Positions 1 through 8,554 of a stretch of 64,000 nucleotides of DNA are shown piece after piece. The translations under genes were made by a program, and so were the position numbers. Numbering within the stretch: position 1 is the stretch's first letter; every line of letters starts with the position of its first letter. The notes beneath the pieces are model-generated. The model saw only the letters and a list, made by a program, of their open reading frames with translations. It did not search any database and was not told where the DNA came from. This DNA is from Herbidospora sakaeratensis (GTDB lineage Bacteria; Actinomycetota; Actinomycetes; Streptosporangiales; Streptosporangiaceae): contig NZ_BBXC01000012.1 in assembly GCF_001570525.1 (NCBI RefSeq), forward strand, positions 39,140 through 103,139, written 5' to 3'.

Positions 1-1
1 T

Positions 2-610
2 GTTTCCGGCCAATCGGGTGCGGGTTTCCGGCCGGGTGCGGGCCAGCCGGGTGCGGGCCAGCCGCGTTCGGGCGCGCCGGATTCGGGCCGGTCTGGTTCT
101 GGGCAGCCGAGGTCCCAGTTGCCGCAGCCGATTGTGATCAGTCCCACTCGCCGGGTCTGGCGGGCCGGGGCGCCCGGGGGGCGGTTGGTGCCGCGGTGGA
201 AGCGGCGGCCGACGCCCGACGCCTGGTCGATCTTGCACGGGCATCGGCGGGAGGTCGTGGCGCTGGCGCTGCTCGGGCTGGCGGCGCTGCTGGTGCCCTT
301 CAGGTTCCCGACCGTGCTGATCTTTCCGGTGCCGGCGATCGTGTGGGCCGTCGGGGCGGTCGTCACGTTGTCGTGTCAGGGGTGGAACATGCCCGACCGG
401 CTGGCCGGTCTGGGGGCGCCCGCGCTGGCCTGGATATTCGGGGGCGGCATCCTCGCGCTGACCGGGCCCGAGCGGACCTCCGTCGAAGGGCTGCTAGCGC
501 GCTTCAACGAGGTCGCCGGCATCGCGTTCATCATCGGCACCGCCGCCGGGCTGACGTGGCTGCTCTACCGTCTGTTCGACCCACCCGTCTCCACACACGC
601 CCGGCGGTAG
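2..610 (+). CDS. Membrane protein with Pro/Gly-rich N-terminus (partial, start outside window)
   Basis: The reading frame is open to the left window edge, so the true start is not visible; a TTG at 119 is only an internal candidate. The first ~40 residues are low-complexity Gly/Ala/Gln/Pro/Ser with a PGAGQ repeat. They are followed by a basic stretch and about three or four hydrophobic segments (for example around ALALLGLAALLVPF and FPVPAIVWAVGAVV). I do not recognise a family. The 3' end overlaps the convergent TetR gene by 117 bp. The low-complexity part suggests a cytoplasmic or extracellular linker ahead of a small membrane domain. Confidence 0.55.
   Translation, partial: VSGQSGAGFRPGAGQPGAGQPRSGAPDSGRSGSGQPRSQLPQPIVISPTRRVWRAGAPGGRLVPRWKRRPTPDAWSILHGHRREVVALALLGLAALLVPFRFPTVLIFPVPAIVWAVGAVVTLSCQGWNMPDRLAGLGAPALAWIFGGGILALTGPERTSVEGLLARFNEVAGIAFIIGTAAGLTWLLYRLFDPPVSTHARR
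34..63 (+). repeat. 15-bp tandem repeat, two perfect copies, coding
   Basis: GGGTGCGGGCCAGCC occurs twice back to back at 34-48 and 49-63. It is in frame with the partial membrane protein and encodes the unit PGAGQ. Degenerate copies continue on both sides as Gly/Ser/Gln/Pro-rich codons. The unit length is a multiple of three, so copy-number changes would keep the frame. Confidence 0.7.
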
Positions 611-1171
611 CAGGCCGAGCGCCAGCCTGATCCAGGCCGACACGAAGCGGTCGGTGGCCACCCGGCCGGGGGCCTCTCCGGTGGTGTACTCGATCAGCCG
701 GAAGTTGATGATCGAGCCGCCCAGCACCGAGCCGACCCCGGCCCAGTCGACCTGGGCGTCGAGGTATTCGGGCTGGCAGGCGAACCACTCGGTGAGCGCG
801 TCGAACATGGGCTGCAGCAGGCCTGCCGTGACCACCGCGACCAAATCGGGGAACTGCGACAGGTCGCGGAAGAAGACCTGGGCGAGCCGGCGTTCCTCGT
901 CCATCTTGTCGAGCCCCGCGTGGCACATCGCGGCCAGCCGGACCTCGATCGGCTCGGTCTGGGCGACGTCGAGCGTGATCTCGTTGCGCGACGCCCGGTC
1001 GGCGACGGCGGCCGCGAGGACCTCGTACTTGGACTTGAAGTGCCGGTAGAGGCCCCCGGCGCCGGGCGACAGGCCGGCGGCGGCCTCTATCTCGGCCACC
1101 GAGGTCGCGTTGTAGCCGCGCTCGGCGAACAGCCGTAGCGCCTCCTCGATGATGCGACCCCGTGTGCTCAT
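494..1171 (-). CDS. TetR/AcrR family transcriptional regulator
   Basis: 225 residues. The N-terminus has the TetR DNA-binding layout: a first helix (RGRIIEEALRLFAERGY), then the TSVAEIEAAAGLS turn and the GGLYRHFKSKYEVL recognition segment, all within the first 60 residues. The C-terminal ligand domain is not diagnostic. I chose the ATG at 1171 because GGGAGG lies just upstream; the longer frame to 1318 would add a non-homologous leader. It is divergent from the HAD gene, so it may repress itself and that gene. The last ~39 codons are antisense to the upstream membrane-protein gene. Confidence 0.85.
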   Translation of the reverse strand: MSTRGRIIEEALRLFAERGYNATSVAEIEAAAGLSPGAGGLYRHFKSKYEVLAAAVADRASRNEITLDVAQTEPIEVRLAAMCHAGLDKMDEERRLAQVFFRDLSQFPDLVAVVTAGLLQPMFDALTEWFACQPEYLDAQVDWAGVGSVLGGSIINFRLIEYTTGEAPGRVATDRFVSAWIRLALGLLPPGVCGDGWVEQTVEQPRQPGGGADDERDAGDLVEAR

Positions 1172-1219
1172 CTGTACCTCCCGCGAGGGACAGCGTAGAC
1201 CGCCCAGCTTTAAAAGGAA

Positions 1220-1239
1220 GATCCACTTCGCGGCGGATC
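1220..1239. promoter_or_regulatory. Inverted repeat in TetR/HAD divergent region (possible operator)
   Basis: GATCC (1220-1224) and GGATC (1235-1239) form an inverted repeat with a 10-nt spacer. It sits just after a TTTAAA stretch, between the TetR start (1171) and the HAD start (1263). Its position and symmetry fit a TetR-type operator, but the arms are only 5 bp. Confidence 0.25.
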
Positions 1240-1262
1240 GCGCACTTTGGCATCCTTGATCC

Positions 1263-1886
1263 GTGCACAGCATGGGGATCAACGTCGGTTTCGACCTCGA
1301 CCTGACGCTCGCCGACACTCGCGCGGCGATCGCGGCCGTCTACGAGGCGATGCTGCCCTCGCTCCACACCCCCATCGACGTCGCGATCGCGGTGTCGCGG
1401 ATCGGCTGGCCGCTGGAAGACGAGCTGGCCCAGTGGTTGCCGGCCGACGAGATCCCGGCCGCCGTGGCGCTCTACCGCTCGCTCTATCCGGTCATCGCGC
1501 TGCCCGCCACCGTGGCCATGCCGGGCGCCCACGAGGCGCTGGCGGCCGTCCGCGCCGCCGGGGGCCGGATCATCGTGGTCACCGGGAAGAACCCGCGTGA
1601 CGCCCGGCGCACGGTCGACGCGCTCGGGCTCGACGTCGACGAGATCGCCGGGTCGGTCTTCGGCGCCGACAAGGGCGCCGCCATCGCCGCGTTCGGGGCG
1701 GCGGTCTACGTGGGCGACCACGTGGCCGACGTCGAGGCGGCCCGAGCGGGCGGGGCGATCAGCGTGGCCGTCGCGACGGGCGGCTGCACCCCCGCGCAAC
1801 TGGCCGAGCGGGGCGCCGACGTGGTCGTCGCCGACCTCACCGAGTTCGTGTCCTGGTACACCGCCCGGACGTCGATTCCCGCGTAA
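1263..1886 (+). CDS. HAD-superfamily hydrolase (phosphoglycolate-phosphatase-like)
   Basis: 207 residues from the GTG at 1263; an ATG at 1272 would also work and neither has a clear ribosome-binding site. Motif I is DLDLT near residues 11-15 (DxDxT nucleophile and acid). Motif II is the VVTGKN region and motif IV is VGDHVADVEAA, which supplies the metal-binding aspartates. A helical cap lies between motifs I and II. The family hydrolyses small phosphate esters and the substrate cannot be told here. The TetR gene diverges from it. Confidence 0.85.
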   Translation: MHSMGINVGFDLDLTLADTRAAIAAVYEAMLPSLHTPIDVAIAVSRIGWPLEDELAQWLPADEIPAAVALYRSLYPVIALPATVAMPGAHEALAAVRAAGGRIIVVTGKNPRDARRTVDALGLDVDEIAGSVFGADKGAAIAAFGAAVYVGDHVADVEAARAGGAISVAVATGGCTPAQLAERGADVVVADLTEFVSWYTARTSIPA

Positions 1887-1976
1887 TTTGACGGGCTTTC
1901 GGCGGTCACCCGGGAGCCTTAGTGGGCATAACCTACATCCATTCCCTTCCACGACAGTTTGAACGAGGTCACTCCT

Positions 1977-2378
1977 GTGCCCAGCGGCAAGGTCAAGTGG
2001 TACGACGAAACCAAGGGTTTCGGTTTCCTCACCCGCGACGACGGCGGTGAGGTCTTCGTGCATTCATCCGCGCTGCCCAAAGGCGTGGAAGCCCTCAAGC
2101 CCGGCCAGAAAGTCGAGTTCGGGGTCGCCGAGGGGCGGCGCGGCCAGCAGGCGCTGTCCGTCAGGGTGCTGGAGCAGCCCCCGACCCTGGCGAAGGCGCC
2201 GCGTCCGAAGGGGAAGCGCAAAAAGCCCGACGAAATGGTCGTCATCGTCGAAGACCTGATCAAACTGCTCGACGAACTGTCGACCTCGTCCTACCAGAAG
2301 GGCAAACTCCCCGAACCCGTGCACGCGAAGAAGGTCGCCACCGTGATTCGCGCAATTGCGGACGACATTGACGCCTAA
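1977..2378 (+). CDS. Cold-shock-domain protein with actinobacterial C-terminal extension (CspB type)
   Basis: 133 residues. The cold-shock domain fills residues 1-65, with RNP1 (KGFGFL) and RNP2 (VFVH) nucleic-acid-binding motifs. A basic linker (KGKRKKPDEM) leads into a helical extension of ~55 residues, seen in the longer actinobacterial Csp proteins rather than the 67-residue CspA type. The start is the GTG at 1977, giving the family-typical M-P-S-G-K-V-K-W opening behind GAGG; a TTG at 1959 is in frame but less likely. It probably acts as an RNA chaperone. Transcription likely ends at the hairpin at 2404-2440. Confidence 0.93.
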   Translation: MPSGKVKWYDETKGFGFLTRDDGGEVFVHSSALPKGVEALKPGQKVEFGVAEGRRGQQALSVRVLEQPPTLAKAPRPKGKRKKPDEMVVIVEDLIKLLDELSTSSYQKGKLPEPVHAKKVATVIRAIADDIDA

Positions 2379-3811
2379 AACGGATTTGTCAGAGGTTTCG
2401 TGTCCCCTGCGGCCGGTGGCTGAGCCACCGGCCGCAGGGGCACGGTGACCGCGGTCGACATGCTCATGACCTTCCGCTGACGGCGGGTGACCAGCAACCA
2501 GACCAGCGAGACCGCCAGCAGGGTCGCCATCACCGCCAGCCCGGCCGTGCCCTGCGCGAACAGCGACAACATCAGGCCGATCAGGCCGCCGAACACCCAG
2601 GCGATCTGGAGCAGCGCCTCGACCACCCCGAAGGTCGACGACCTGACCTCCTCGCCGATCTCCCGCTGCACGATCGCGTCGAGCGCGAGCTTGCCCAGCC
2701 CCTGCGCGAACGCGCCGATGAGGGCGACCGCGACGGCCGTCCAGAGACTGAAGAAGAACGTCGCCACGAGCGTGGTGAGCGTGGTCAGCGCCAGCGTCGA
2801 CAACACGATCAGGTGCGGCGGATAGGACTTCACCCACGACGCCACGGCCGCGCCGAACAGGCCGCCGCCCCCGGCCGCCGCCGCGAGCAGGCCCAGCGTG
2901 ATCTCGGGGGCCAGCCCCGGCAGGTGCTTGTCCTGGACGAGGAACAGCAGGAAGAAGACCAGGAACCCGGCCTGGATGCGGATGGCCGCGTTGGCCCGCA
3001 TCGACTCGGCCACGATCGGCCCGACGTTCAGCAGGGCCCGCACGCCCGGCGGCTTCGCCGACTCCTCCTCGTCGGGGGAGTCGACGTGACGGGGCAGCCT
3101 TATCGACACCACCCCGGCCACCAGGAACAGCACCATGGCGATCCGGAGCACCCATTCGGCGCCCAGCCAGGCCACCAGGCCCGCCCCGAGCCCGGCCGCG
3201 CCGCCCGCCGCGACCAGCGCGAACAGGGCCACCCGGGCGTTGGCGGTGACCAGCCCTATGTCGGCCGGCAACACACTCGGCATGATCGCCGCCCGGGACA
3301 CGTTGTAGGCCTTCGAGAGCACCAGCACCGCCAGGGCGGCCGGGAAGAGCGAGAGCGTGTCGCCGTAGACGACGCTGGAGGCCATGCCCCAGCAGAGCAG
3401 GCCGCGGGCGAACAGGGTGCCGGCGATGACGTAGCGGCGGCCCGACCGGAAACGGTCGAGCACCGGGCCGACGAAGGGCGCGACGACGGTGAACGGCACC
3501 ATCGTCACCAGCAGATAGAGGGCCACCTGGCCGCGCGCCTGCCCGACGGGCATGCCGAAGAACAGGGCGCCCGCCAGCGAGACCGTGATGAACGCGTCGC
3601 CCGCGCTGTGGACGGCGGTGACCTCGATGAGACGGCCGAGGCCGGTCCGGTCGGCGCCCTTCGCGTGGGTCAGCCGCCGGCTGGCCCGCCCGACGCTGCC
3701 GGCGGCCCGTCCGACGCTGCCCGCGCCGCGGCCGATCGAGCGGCCGGTCCGGGCGCTCGCGGACATGATCGCGCGGCCCGCGTCACGGACCTTGCCCCAG
3801 GCACCCGCCAC
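2375..3811 (-). CDS. MFS transporter
   Basis: 478 residues. A basic Ser/Gly/Arg-rich cytoplasmic N-terminus of ~55 residues contains a repeated AGSVGRA unit. About 12 hydrophobic segments follow, with a loop rich in charged residues near the middle (SPDEEESAKPP), as in MFS exporters. The substrate is unknown. The GTG at 3811 is preceded by GAGGAG at suitable spacing. The 3' end overlaps the cold-shock gene stop by 4 bp and contains a perfect terminator hairpin. The neighbouring DUF3027 gene diverges from it. Confidence 0.85.
   Translation of the reverse strand: MAGAWGKVRDAGRAIMSASARTGRSIGRGAGSVGRAAGSVGRASRRLTHAKGADRTGLGRLIEVTAVHSAGDAFITVSLAGALFFGMPVGQARGQVALYLLVTMVPFTVVAPFVGPVLDRFRSGRRYVIAGTLFARGLLCWGMASSVVYGDTLSLFPAALAVLVLSKAYNVSRAAIMPSVLPADIGLVTANARVALFALVAAGGAAGLGAGLVAWLGAEWVLRIAMVLFLVAGVVSIRLPRHVDSPDEEESAKPPGVRALLNVGPIVAESMRANAAIRIQAGFLVFFLLFLVQDKHLPGLAPEITLGLLAAAAGGGGLFGAAVASWVKSYPPHLIVLSTLALTTLTTLVATFFFSLWTAVAVALIGAFAQGLGKLALDAIVQREIGEEVRSSTFGVVEALLQIAWVFGGLIGLMLSLFAQGTAGLAVMATLLAVSLVWLLVTRRQRKVMSMSTAVTVPLRPVAQPPAAGDTKPLTNPF
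2404..2440. terminator. Perfect 17-bp hairpin, bidirectional terminator inside an MFS gene 3' end
   Basis: The arm CCCCTGCGGCCGGTGGC (2404-2420) pairs perfectly with 2424-2440 across a TGA loop. It lies 25 bp past the cold-shock gene stop and inside the last codons of the convergent MFS gene. There is no long U-tract on either side, as is usual in high-GC actinobacteria. Confidence 0.75.
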
Positions 3812-3917
3812 CCCATCCGCTCCTCTCGTGTCGAATTTCCAGTCTTACCGACGTACTCGGGTGCTGTCCGCTCCCGAGGAGGGTGAAAATCGCTCCTCAG
3901 GTAGGTGAAAATGGAGT

Positions 3918-4685
3918 GTGAGCCGTACCCGCGTGAGAACCCCCGCCGCTGACCAGGCCTGCGCCGCCGCCGTCGACCTGGCTCGTTCGGCGGCCGAGGA
4001 GATCGCCAGGCCGGGCGAGGTCGGCGAACACCTGGGGTTCGACGCGGAGGGTGACCGGGTGGTCACCCACTATTTCGCCTGCCTCGATCGAGCATACGAG
4101 GGCTGGCGCTGGGCGATCACAGTGGCCCGTGCTTCGCGTGCGAAGGCCGTCACCGTCAGTGAGACCGTGTTGCTGCCCGGCAAGGGCGCCCTGCTGGCGC
4201 CGACCTGGGTGCCGTGGAGCCGCCGTCTGCGCCCCGGCGACCTGGGCCCCGGCGACCTGCTGCCGGCCGAGGCCGACGACGACCGGCTCGCGCCCGGCTT
4301 CACGGCCGAGGCCGAGGCCGACGACGAGACCGACCACCAGATGCTCTTCGAATACGGCCTTGGGCGGGCCCGGGTGTTGTCGGCGATCGGCCGCGACCTC
4401 GCTGTCAACCGCTGGCACAGCGGCGAGTCGGGCCCCGACTCACCGCTCGCGACGGCGGCCCCCGCCCAGTGCTCCACCTGCGGTTTCTACTGGCCCCTCG
4501 CCGGCGCGCTGCGCCTGGGCTTCGGGGTGTGCGCCAACGAGTTCGCCCCCGACGACGGTAAGGTCGTCGCCGCCGACCACGGCTGCGGCGCCCACTCCGA
4601 GGCGGCCCCCGCGCCGTCGGCGGCGGGCGAGGCTCCACAGCCGATCCTCGACGACCTGGGCTACGACCCCATGCCGGAAGGCTGA
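3918..4685 (+). CDS. DUF3027 family protein
   Basis: 255 residues from a GTG at 3918. The N-terminal half has the conserved WRWAITVARA and LLPGKGALLAPTWVPWSRRLRPGDLGPGD segments typical of actinobacterial DUF3027 proteins. The C-terminal half has a probable zinc site made of CSTCGFYW, GVCANEF and a CGAH end. No enzymatic role is established for the family. Upstream, the 9-mer GGTGAAAAT occurs twice (near 3881 and 3903) in the divergent promoter region with the MFS gene. The Hsp90-like gene follows after 26 bp, probably in one operon. Confidence 0.88.
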   Translation: MSRTRVRTPAADQACAAAVDLARSAAEEIARPGEVGEHLGFDAEGDRVVTHYFACLDRAYEGWRWAITVARASRAKAVTVSETVLLPGKGALLAPTWVPWSRRLRPGDLGPGDLLPAEADDDRLAPGFTAEAEADDETDHQMLFEYGLGRARVLSAIGRDLAVNRWHSGESGPDSPLATAAPAQCSTCGFYWPLAGALRLGFGVCANEFAPDDGKVVAADHGCGAHSEAAPAPSAAGEAPQPILDDLGYDPMPEG

Positions 4686-4711
4686 CCTCCCTTCACTCCC
4701 GGAAGCGTGTG

Positions 4712-7700
4712 ATGAACGACTTCTTCGGCACCACCCGCATGCGTGAAAACGTCCTCGCCGCCTGGACGGCCTCGCCCGCCCGGTTCCGCGAGGACGCCAA
4801 TGCCGAGGAGGATTTCGCCCTCGGCGGCTACCGCGACCGCCTGATCGTCGAACTGGCCCAGAACGCCGCCGACGCCGCGCTGCGCGCCGGGGTGCCCGGC
4901 CGGTTGCGGCTGACCCTGCGCGAGGGCGTGCTCGAGGCCGCCAACACCGGCGGGCCGCTCGACGCCGCCGGGGTCGAGGGCCTGTCGACGCTCCGGGTCT
5001 CCGGCAAGCGCGACGAGGCCGGCGCGGCCGGACGGTTCGGCGTCGGCTTCGCGGCCGTCGTGTCGGTCAGCGACGAGCCGGCCGTCGCCTCCCGGGCGAC
5101 CGGCGGGGTGCGCTGGTCGCGGGCGCTGACGACCGAGCTGGTCGCCGCGGTCCCCGAGCTGGAGAACGAGCTGGCCGGGCGTGAGGGCCACGTGCCGCTG
5201 CTGCGGCTGCCGTTCCCGGCCGAGCTGACGGTGCCCGAGGGCTTCGACTCGGTCGTCCGGCTGCCGCTGCGCAACGCCGCCGCCGAAGACGCCGTCCGGC
5301 GCATGCTCGAGGAGACCAGCCCGGCGCTGCCGCTGGTCATGCCCGCGCTGTCGGCGATCGACATCGAGGTCGACGGCGTCTGGCGCAGCGTCACCGCCGC
5401 CGGGTGGCACGTCGTCGAGGCGTCGGGCGAGTTCACGCCCGAGCAGGTGGGCGACCTGTTCGCCGACCGGCCGACCGAAGAACGGGCCCGTCCGTTCTGG
5501 CAGGTGCGGTGGGCCGTGCCGATCGCCGGGGCCGTCGCCCACGGCCAGGCCCGTGCGTGGGGCGACCAGGCCCGGCGCGACGGCGAGGCGCTGCCGCTGC
5601 CGAAAGACGTGCCGTCGTCAGTGCACGCGCCGACGCCCTCCGACGAGCCGCTCGACCTGCCCGCTCTGCTGATCGCCACGTTCCCGCTGGCCACCGACCG
5701 GCGTCACGTCGCGTCCGGGCCGCTGACCGACTTCCTGGTGCGGCGTTCGGCCGAGGTCTACTGCGACCTGCTGCGGTCGTTGCCGCGCACTCCCCGGCTG
5801 CTCGACCTGGTGCCGCAGGTGCTGGCCAAGGGCGAGCTCGACGCGGCGATCCGGGGCGAGATCCTCTCCCTGCTGCCCGACCTGCCGCTGCTGCCCGCCA
5901 TCTCGGCCCCCGAGGAGCCCGCCGAGCGCTACGCCGAGGTCGTCAACGCCCGGCGCGCGGCCGACGGGCTGGCGCCGCTCTCCTTCGCCGACGACGAGGA
6001 ACTGGTCATCGCCGGGCGCGACGCCCGGGTGGTGGCCGGGCCCGGCGAGTTCCTGACCATGATCGCCGACATGGTGCCCGGCCTGCTCCCGGCCGGGTGG
6101 CCGGTGCGCCACCACGCGCTGCCGGGCCTGGGCATCCGCAGGGTCGAGCTGGCCGACGTGATCGACATGCTCACCGGCGACGCCGTGCGCGACCGCGAGC
6201 CCGCCTGGTGGCGGGCGCTCTACCAGGTGCTCCCGGCCGACGACCTCGAAGCGGTCGGGGCCGTGGCGGTGCCGCTGGCCGACGGCCGGCTGGTGCGGGG
6301 CGCCCGGGGCACGCTGCTCCTGACCGACGGCGAGAAGGCGCTCGACGCGGCGCTGCTGGCGCCCCTGGGCCTGCGCATCGTCCACCACGACGCCGCCCAC
6401 CCGCTGCTGCTGCGGCTGGGGGCGGCCGAGGCGACGCCGCGGACCGTCCTCGACGACCCGCTCACCCACGCCGCCGTCACCGAGTCGGCCGGGTCGGCCG
6501 ACCCCGAGCCGGTCGCGCAGGCGGTGCTGGCCCTGGTCGACGCGGCCGGGCTGACCGCCGGTGAGGCGCCCTGGCTGGCCGCGCTGGCCCTGCGCGGGGC
6601 CGACGGCGAGGTCTACGCCGCCGGCGACCTGCTGCTCGAAGGCGGCGACCTGGCCAAGCTGATCGACCAGGAGGCCCCGTTCGCGGCGCCCGACCTGGTG
6701 GAGAAGTTCGGCTCCCGGGTGCTGGCGGCGGCCGGCGTGCTCGACGGGTTCGCCGTGGTCAACGACGCCGACGTGGTGCTCGACCCCGACGACTGCGACC
6801 ACGACCTCGACCGTGAGGACGAGTGGCTCGACGCGATCCTCGACCTGCTGCCCGAGCTCGACGTGCCGCCCGTGGCGCGCGAGTTCACCGCCGTCCGCGA
6901 CCTCGAATACGTCGCCGACTGGGCCGCCGCGCTGCCGCTGCTGGCCCGGCCGCCGCTGCGCGCCGCCCTGCAGCCGATGCGGGTCTTCGCGGCCGGCGAG
7001 GTCCACGAGGTGCCCTCCTACACCGGCTGGTGGCTGGCCCACCACCCCGTGATCGACGGGAAGCCGCCGACCTCCCTGCGGCTGCCGTCGGCCGACCCCC
7101 TGCTCTTCGGCCTGTACGCCGACGCGCCCCCCGTCGCCGACGAGTCGGCCCTCACGATGATCGGGGTGCGGTCGACCCTGGCCGACCTGCTCGCCTCCCA
7201 CGGCGGCCCCGAGGAGCTCCTCGACCTGATGGCCGACCCCGGGCGGCCCGTCGACCGGGCCCAGCTGCGGGCCCTCTGGAAGGCGCTGGCCGAGGTCGGC
7301 CCCGAACGGGTGAGCCCCCCGGCGGCGGTCCGGGCGGTGCAGGACGGCGAGATCGTGGTCGCCGACGTCGACGGCGAGCTCGAACCGGTCGTCGTCGAGG
7401 CGCCCGACCTGCTCGCCCTGGTGGCCGACCGGCCGCTGGTGCTGGTCGGGTTCGACCAGGCCGAGGCGCTGTCGGAAGTGCTCGACCTGCCGCTCGTCGG
7501 CGAGGTCGTCACCGGCGACGTCACCTCGTCGGGCGCGGAGACCCCGGTTCCCCCGCAGGTGCGCAGGCTGCTGCCGGGGGCGCCCAGTTCGTACATGAAG
7601 CATGAGGAGCTGCTCGTCGACGGCAGGCCGGTGCCGTGGCGGTTCTTCGAGGGCCGGGTGCACGCGTCCGGCGTCGAGGGGCTGGCGCGCGGGCTCGCGT

Positions 7701-7801
7701 GGTCGGCCGGGCAGTGGGGCGACCGGCTCGCGGTCGAGGCGCTGCTGCGCGATCCCGGCCGGGTGCCGCTGCTGCTGGCCGAGGCCGACCTCGACGGCTG
7801 A
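4712..7801 (+). CDS. Large Hsp90-fold ATPase, sacsin N-terminal ATP-binding-like
   Basis: 1,029 residues from the ATG at 4712, with GGAAG 7 nt upstream; the adjacent GTG at 4709 is an alternative. The first ~200 residues carry a GHKL/Bergerat layout: the helix VELAQNAADAA with the catalytic-type Glu and the ATP/Mg-binding Asn, the segment LEAANTGGPL in place of DxGxG, and GRFGVGFAAV as the glycine-rich lid. The remaining ~800 residues are Leu/Asp-rich and acidic with no motif I can name. Homology suggests a chaperone-like or regulatory ATPase, not a histidine kinase. A methyltransferase gene follows after 12 bp. Confidence 0.8.
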   Translation: MNDFFGTTRMRENVLAAWTASPARFREDANAEEDFALGGYRDRLIVELAQNAADAALRAGVPGRLRLTLREGVLEAANTGGPLDAAGVEGLSTLRVSGKRDEAGAAGRFGVGFAAVVSVSDEPAVASRATGGVRWSRALTTELVAAVPELENELAGREGHVPLLRLPFPAELTVPEGFDSVVRLPLRNAAAEDAVRRMLEETSPALPLVMPALSAIDIEVDGVWRSVTAAGWHVVEASGEFTPEQVGDLFADRPTEERARPFWQVRWAVPIAGAVAHGQARAWGDQARRDGEALPLPKDVPSSVHAPTPSDEPLDLPALLIATFPLATDRRHVASGPLTDFLVRRSAEVYCDLLRSLPRTPRLLDLVPQVLAKGELDAAIRGEILSLLPDLPLLPAISAPEEPAERYAEVVNARRAADGLAPLSFADDEELVIAGRDARVVAGPGEFLTMIADMVPGLLPAGWPVRHHALPGLGIRRVELADVIDMLTGDAVRDREPAWWRALYQVLPADDLEAVGAVAVPLADGRLVRGARGTLLLTDGEKALDAALLAPLGLRIVHHDAAHPLLLRLGAAEATPRTVLDDPLTHAAVTESAGSADPEPVAQAVLALVDAAGLTAGEAPWLAALALRGADGEVYAAGDLLLEGGDLAKLIDQEAPFAAPDLVEKFGSRVLAAAGVLDGFAVVNDADVVLDPDDCDHDLDREDEWLDAILDLLPELDVPPVAREFTAVRDLEYVADWAAALPLLARPPLRAALQPMRVFAAGEVHEVPSYTGWWLAHHPVIDGKPPTSLRLPSADPLLFGLYADAPPVADESALTMIGVRSTLADLLASHGGPEELLDLMADPGRPVDRAQLRALWKALAEVGPERVSPPAAVRAVQDGEIVVADVDGELEPVVVEAPDLLALVADRPLVLVGFDQAEALSEVLDLPLVGEVVTGDVTSSGAETPVPPQVRRLLPGAPSSYMKHEELLVDGRPVPWRFFEGRVHASGVEGLARGLAWSAGQWGDRLAVEALLRDPGRVPLLLAEADLDG

Positions 7802-7813
7802 AACACTGCCAGG

Positions 7814-8554
7814 GTGGAACGTCACCTGATCAGTCACCTCGCGCACACCGACCACCCCATCGCCGCTCCGGTGAGCGGTCAGACGATCACGCGCATCCTG
7901 CGCCGGGCCAAGCTCGGCGCCCAGCCGCGCGTGCTCGACCTCGGCTGCGGCCATGGCGTCTGGACGCTCCGCGCCCTCGCCATGCACGAAGACGCCACCG
8001 CCGACGCGGTCGACGTGCACCGCGAGGGCCTGGAGTCGTGCCGGATCATGGCCGAGCGCCAGGGCCTCGACCACCAGCTCACCCTGCACCACACGTCGGC
8101 CGCCGACTATGAGAACGGCCTCTACGACCTGGTCATGTGCGTCGGCGCGACGCACGCCTACGGCGGCCTGGTCGAGACCGCCAACGCGGTCAAGAAGCAC
8201 CTCAAGCCGGGCGGCCTGGCGCTGATCGGCGAGGGTTTCTGGGAGGTGCCCCCGAACGCCGAGACGCTCATCACGCTGGGCGCAGAACCGGGGGAGTACG
8301 CCGACCTGGCCGGCACCGTCGAGCGCGCCGAGAGCGCGGGCTACGCGACGGTCTACGCCTACACCAGCGAACTGTCGGAGTGGGACGACTACGAGTGGTC
8401 GTGGACCGGCAGCCTGCTGCGGTGGGCGGCCGACCACCCGGGCCCCGACGGCGACACGGCGCGGGCGGCGGCGCTGGCCCACCGCGACATGTGGCTCAAG
8501 GGCTACCGGGGGGTGCTGGGTTTCGTGACGCTTCTGCTGAAGCGGACGAACTGA
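7814..8554 (+). CDS. Class I SAM-dependent methyltransferase
   Basis: 246 residues from a GTG at 7814. Motif I is VLDLGCGHG, followed by an acidic residue at the end of strand 2 (AVDVH), then LYDLVMCVGATHAYGG and LKPGGLALIGEGF for the later strands. It has the general small-molecule methyltransferase shape and no substrate can be assigned. It is in line with the Hsp90-like gene and probably co-transcribed. Its last 59 bp overlap the convergent DUF2530 gene. Confidence 0.85.
   Translation: MERHLISHLAHTDHPIAAPVSGQTITRILRRAKLGAQPRVLDLGCGHGVWTLRALAMHEDATADAVDVHREGLESCRIMAERQGLDHQLTLHHTSAADYENGLYDLVMCVGATHAYGGLVETANAVKKHLKPGGLALIGEGFWEVPPNAETLITLGAEPGEYADLAGTVERAESAGYATVYAYTSELSEWDDYEWSWTGSLLRWAADHPGPDGDTARAAALAHRDMWLKGYRGVLGFVTLLLKRTN

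Noticed and set aside
531-2063. Long minus-strand frame (510 codons) across the TetR, HAD and cold-shock genes
   Set aside because: Composition is Arg/Gly/Asp/His-rich and mirrors the coding strand's GC-rich third positions. It conflicts with three genes that have clear family motifs.
5618-8482. 954-codon minus-strand frame opposite the Hsp90-like and methyltransferase genes
   Set aside because: It is a codon-position shadow with repetitive Arg/Gln/Val/Gly content and no start signal or motif. The plus-strand genes have recognisable active sites.
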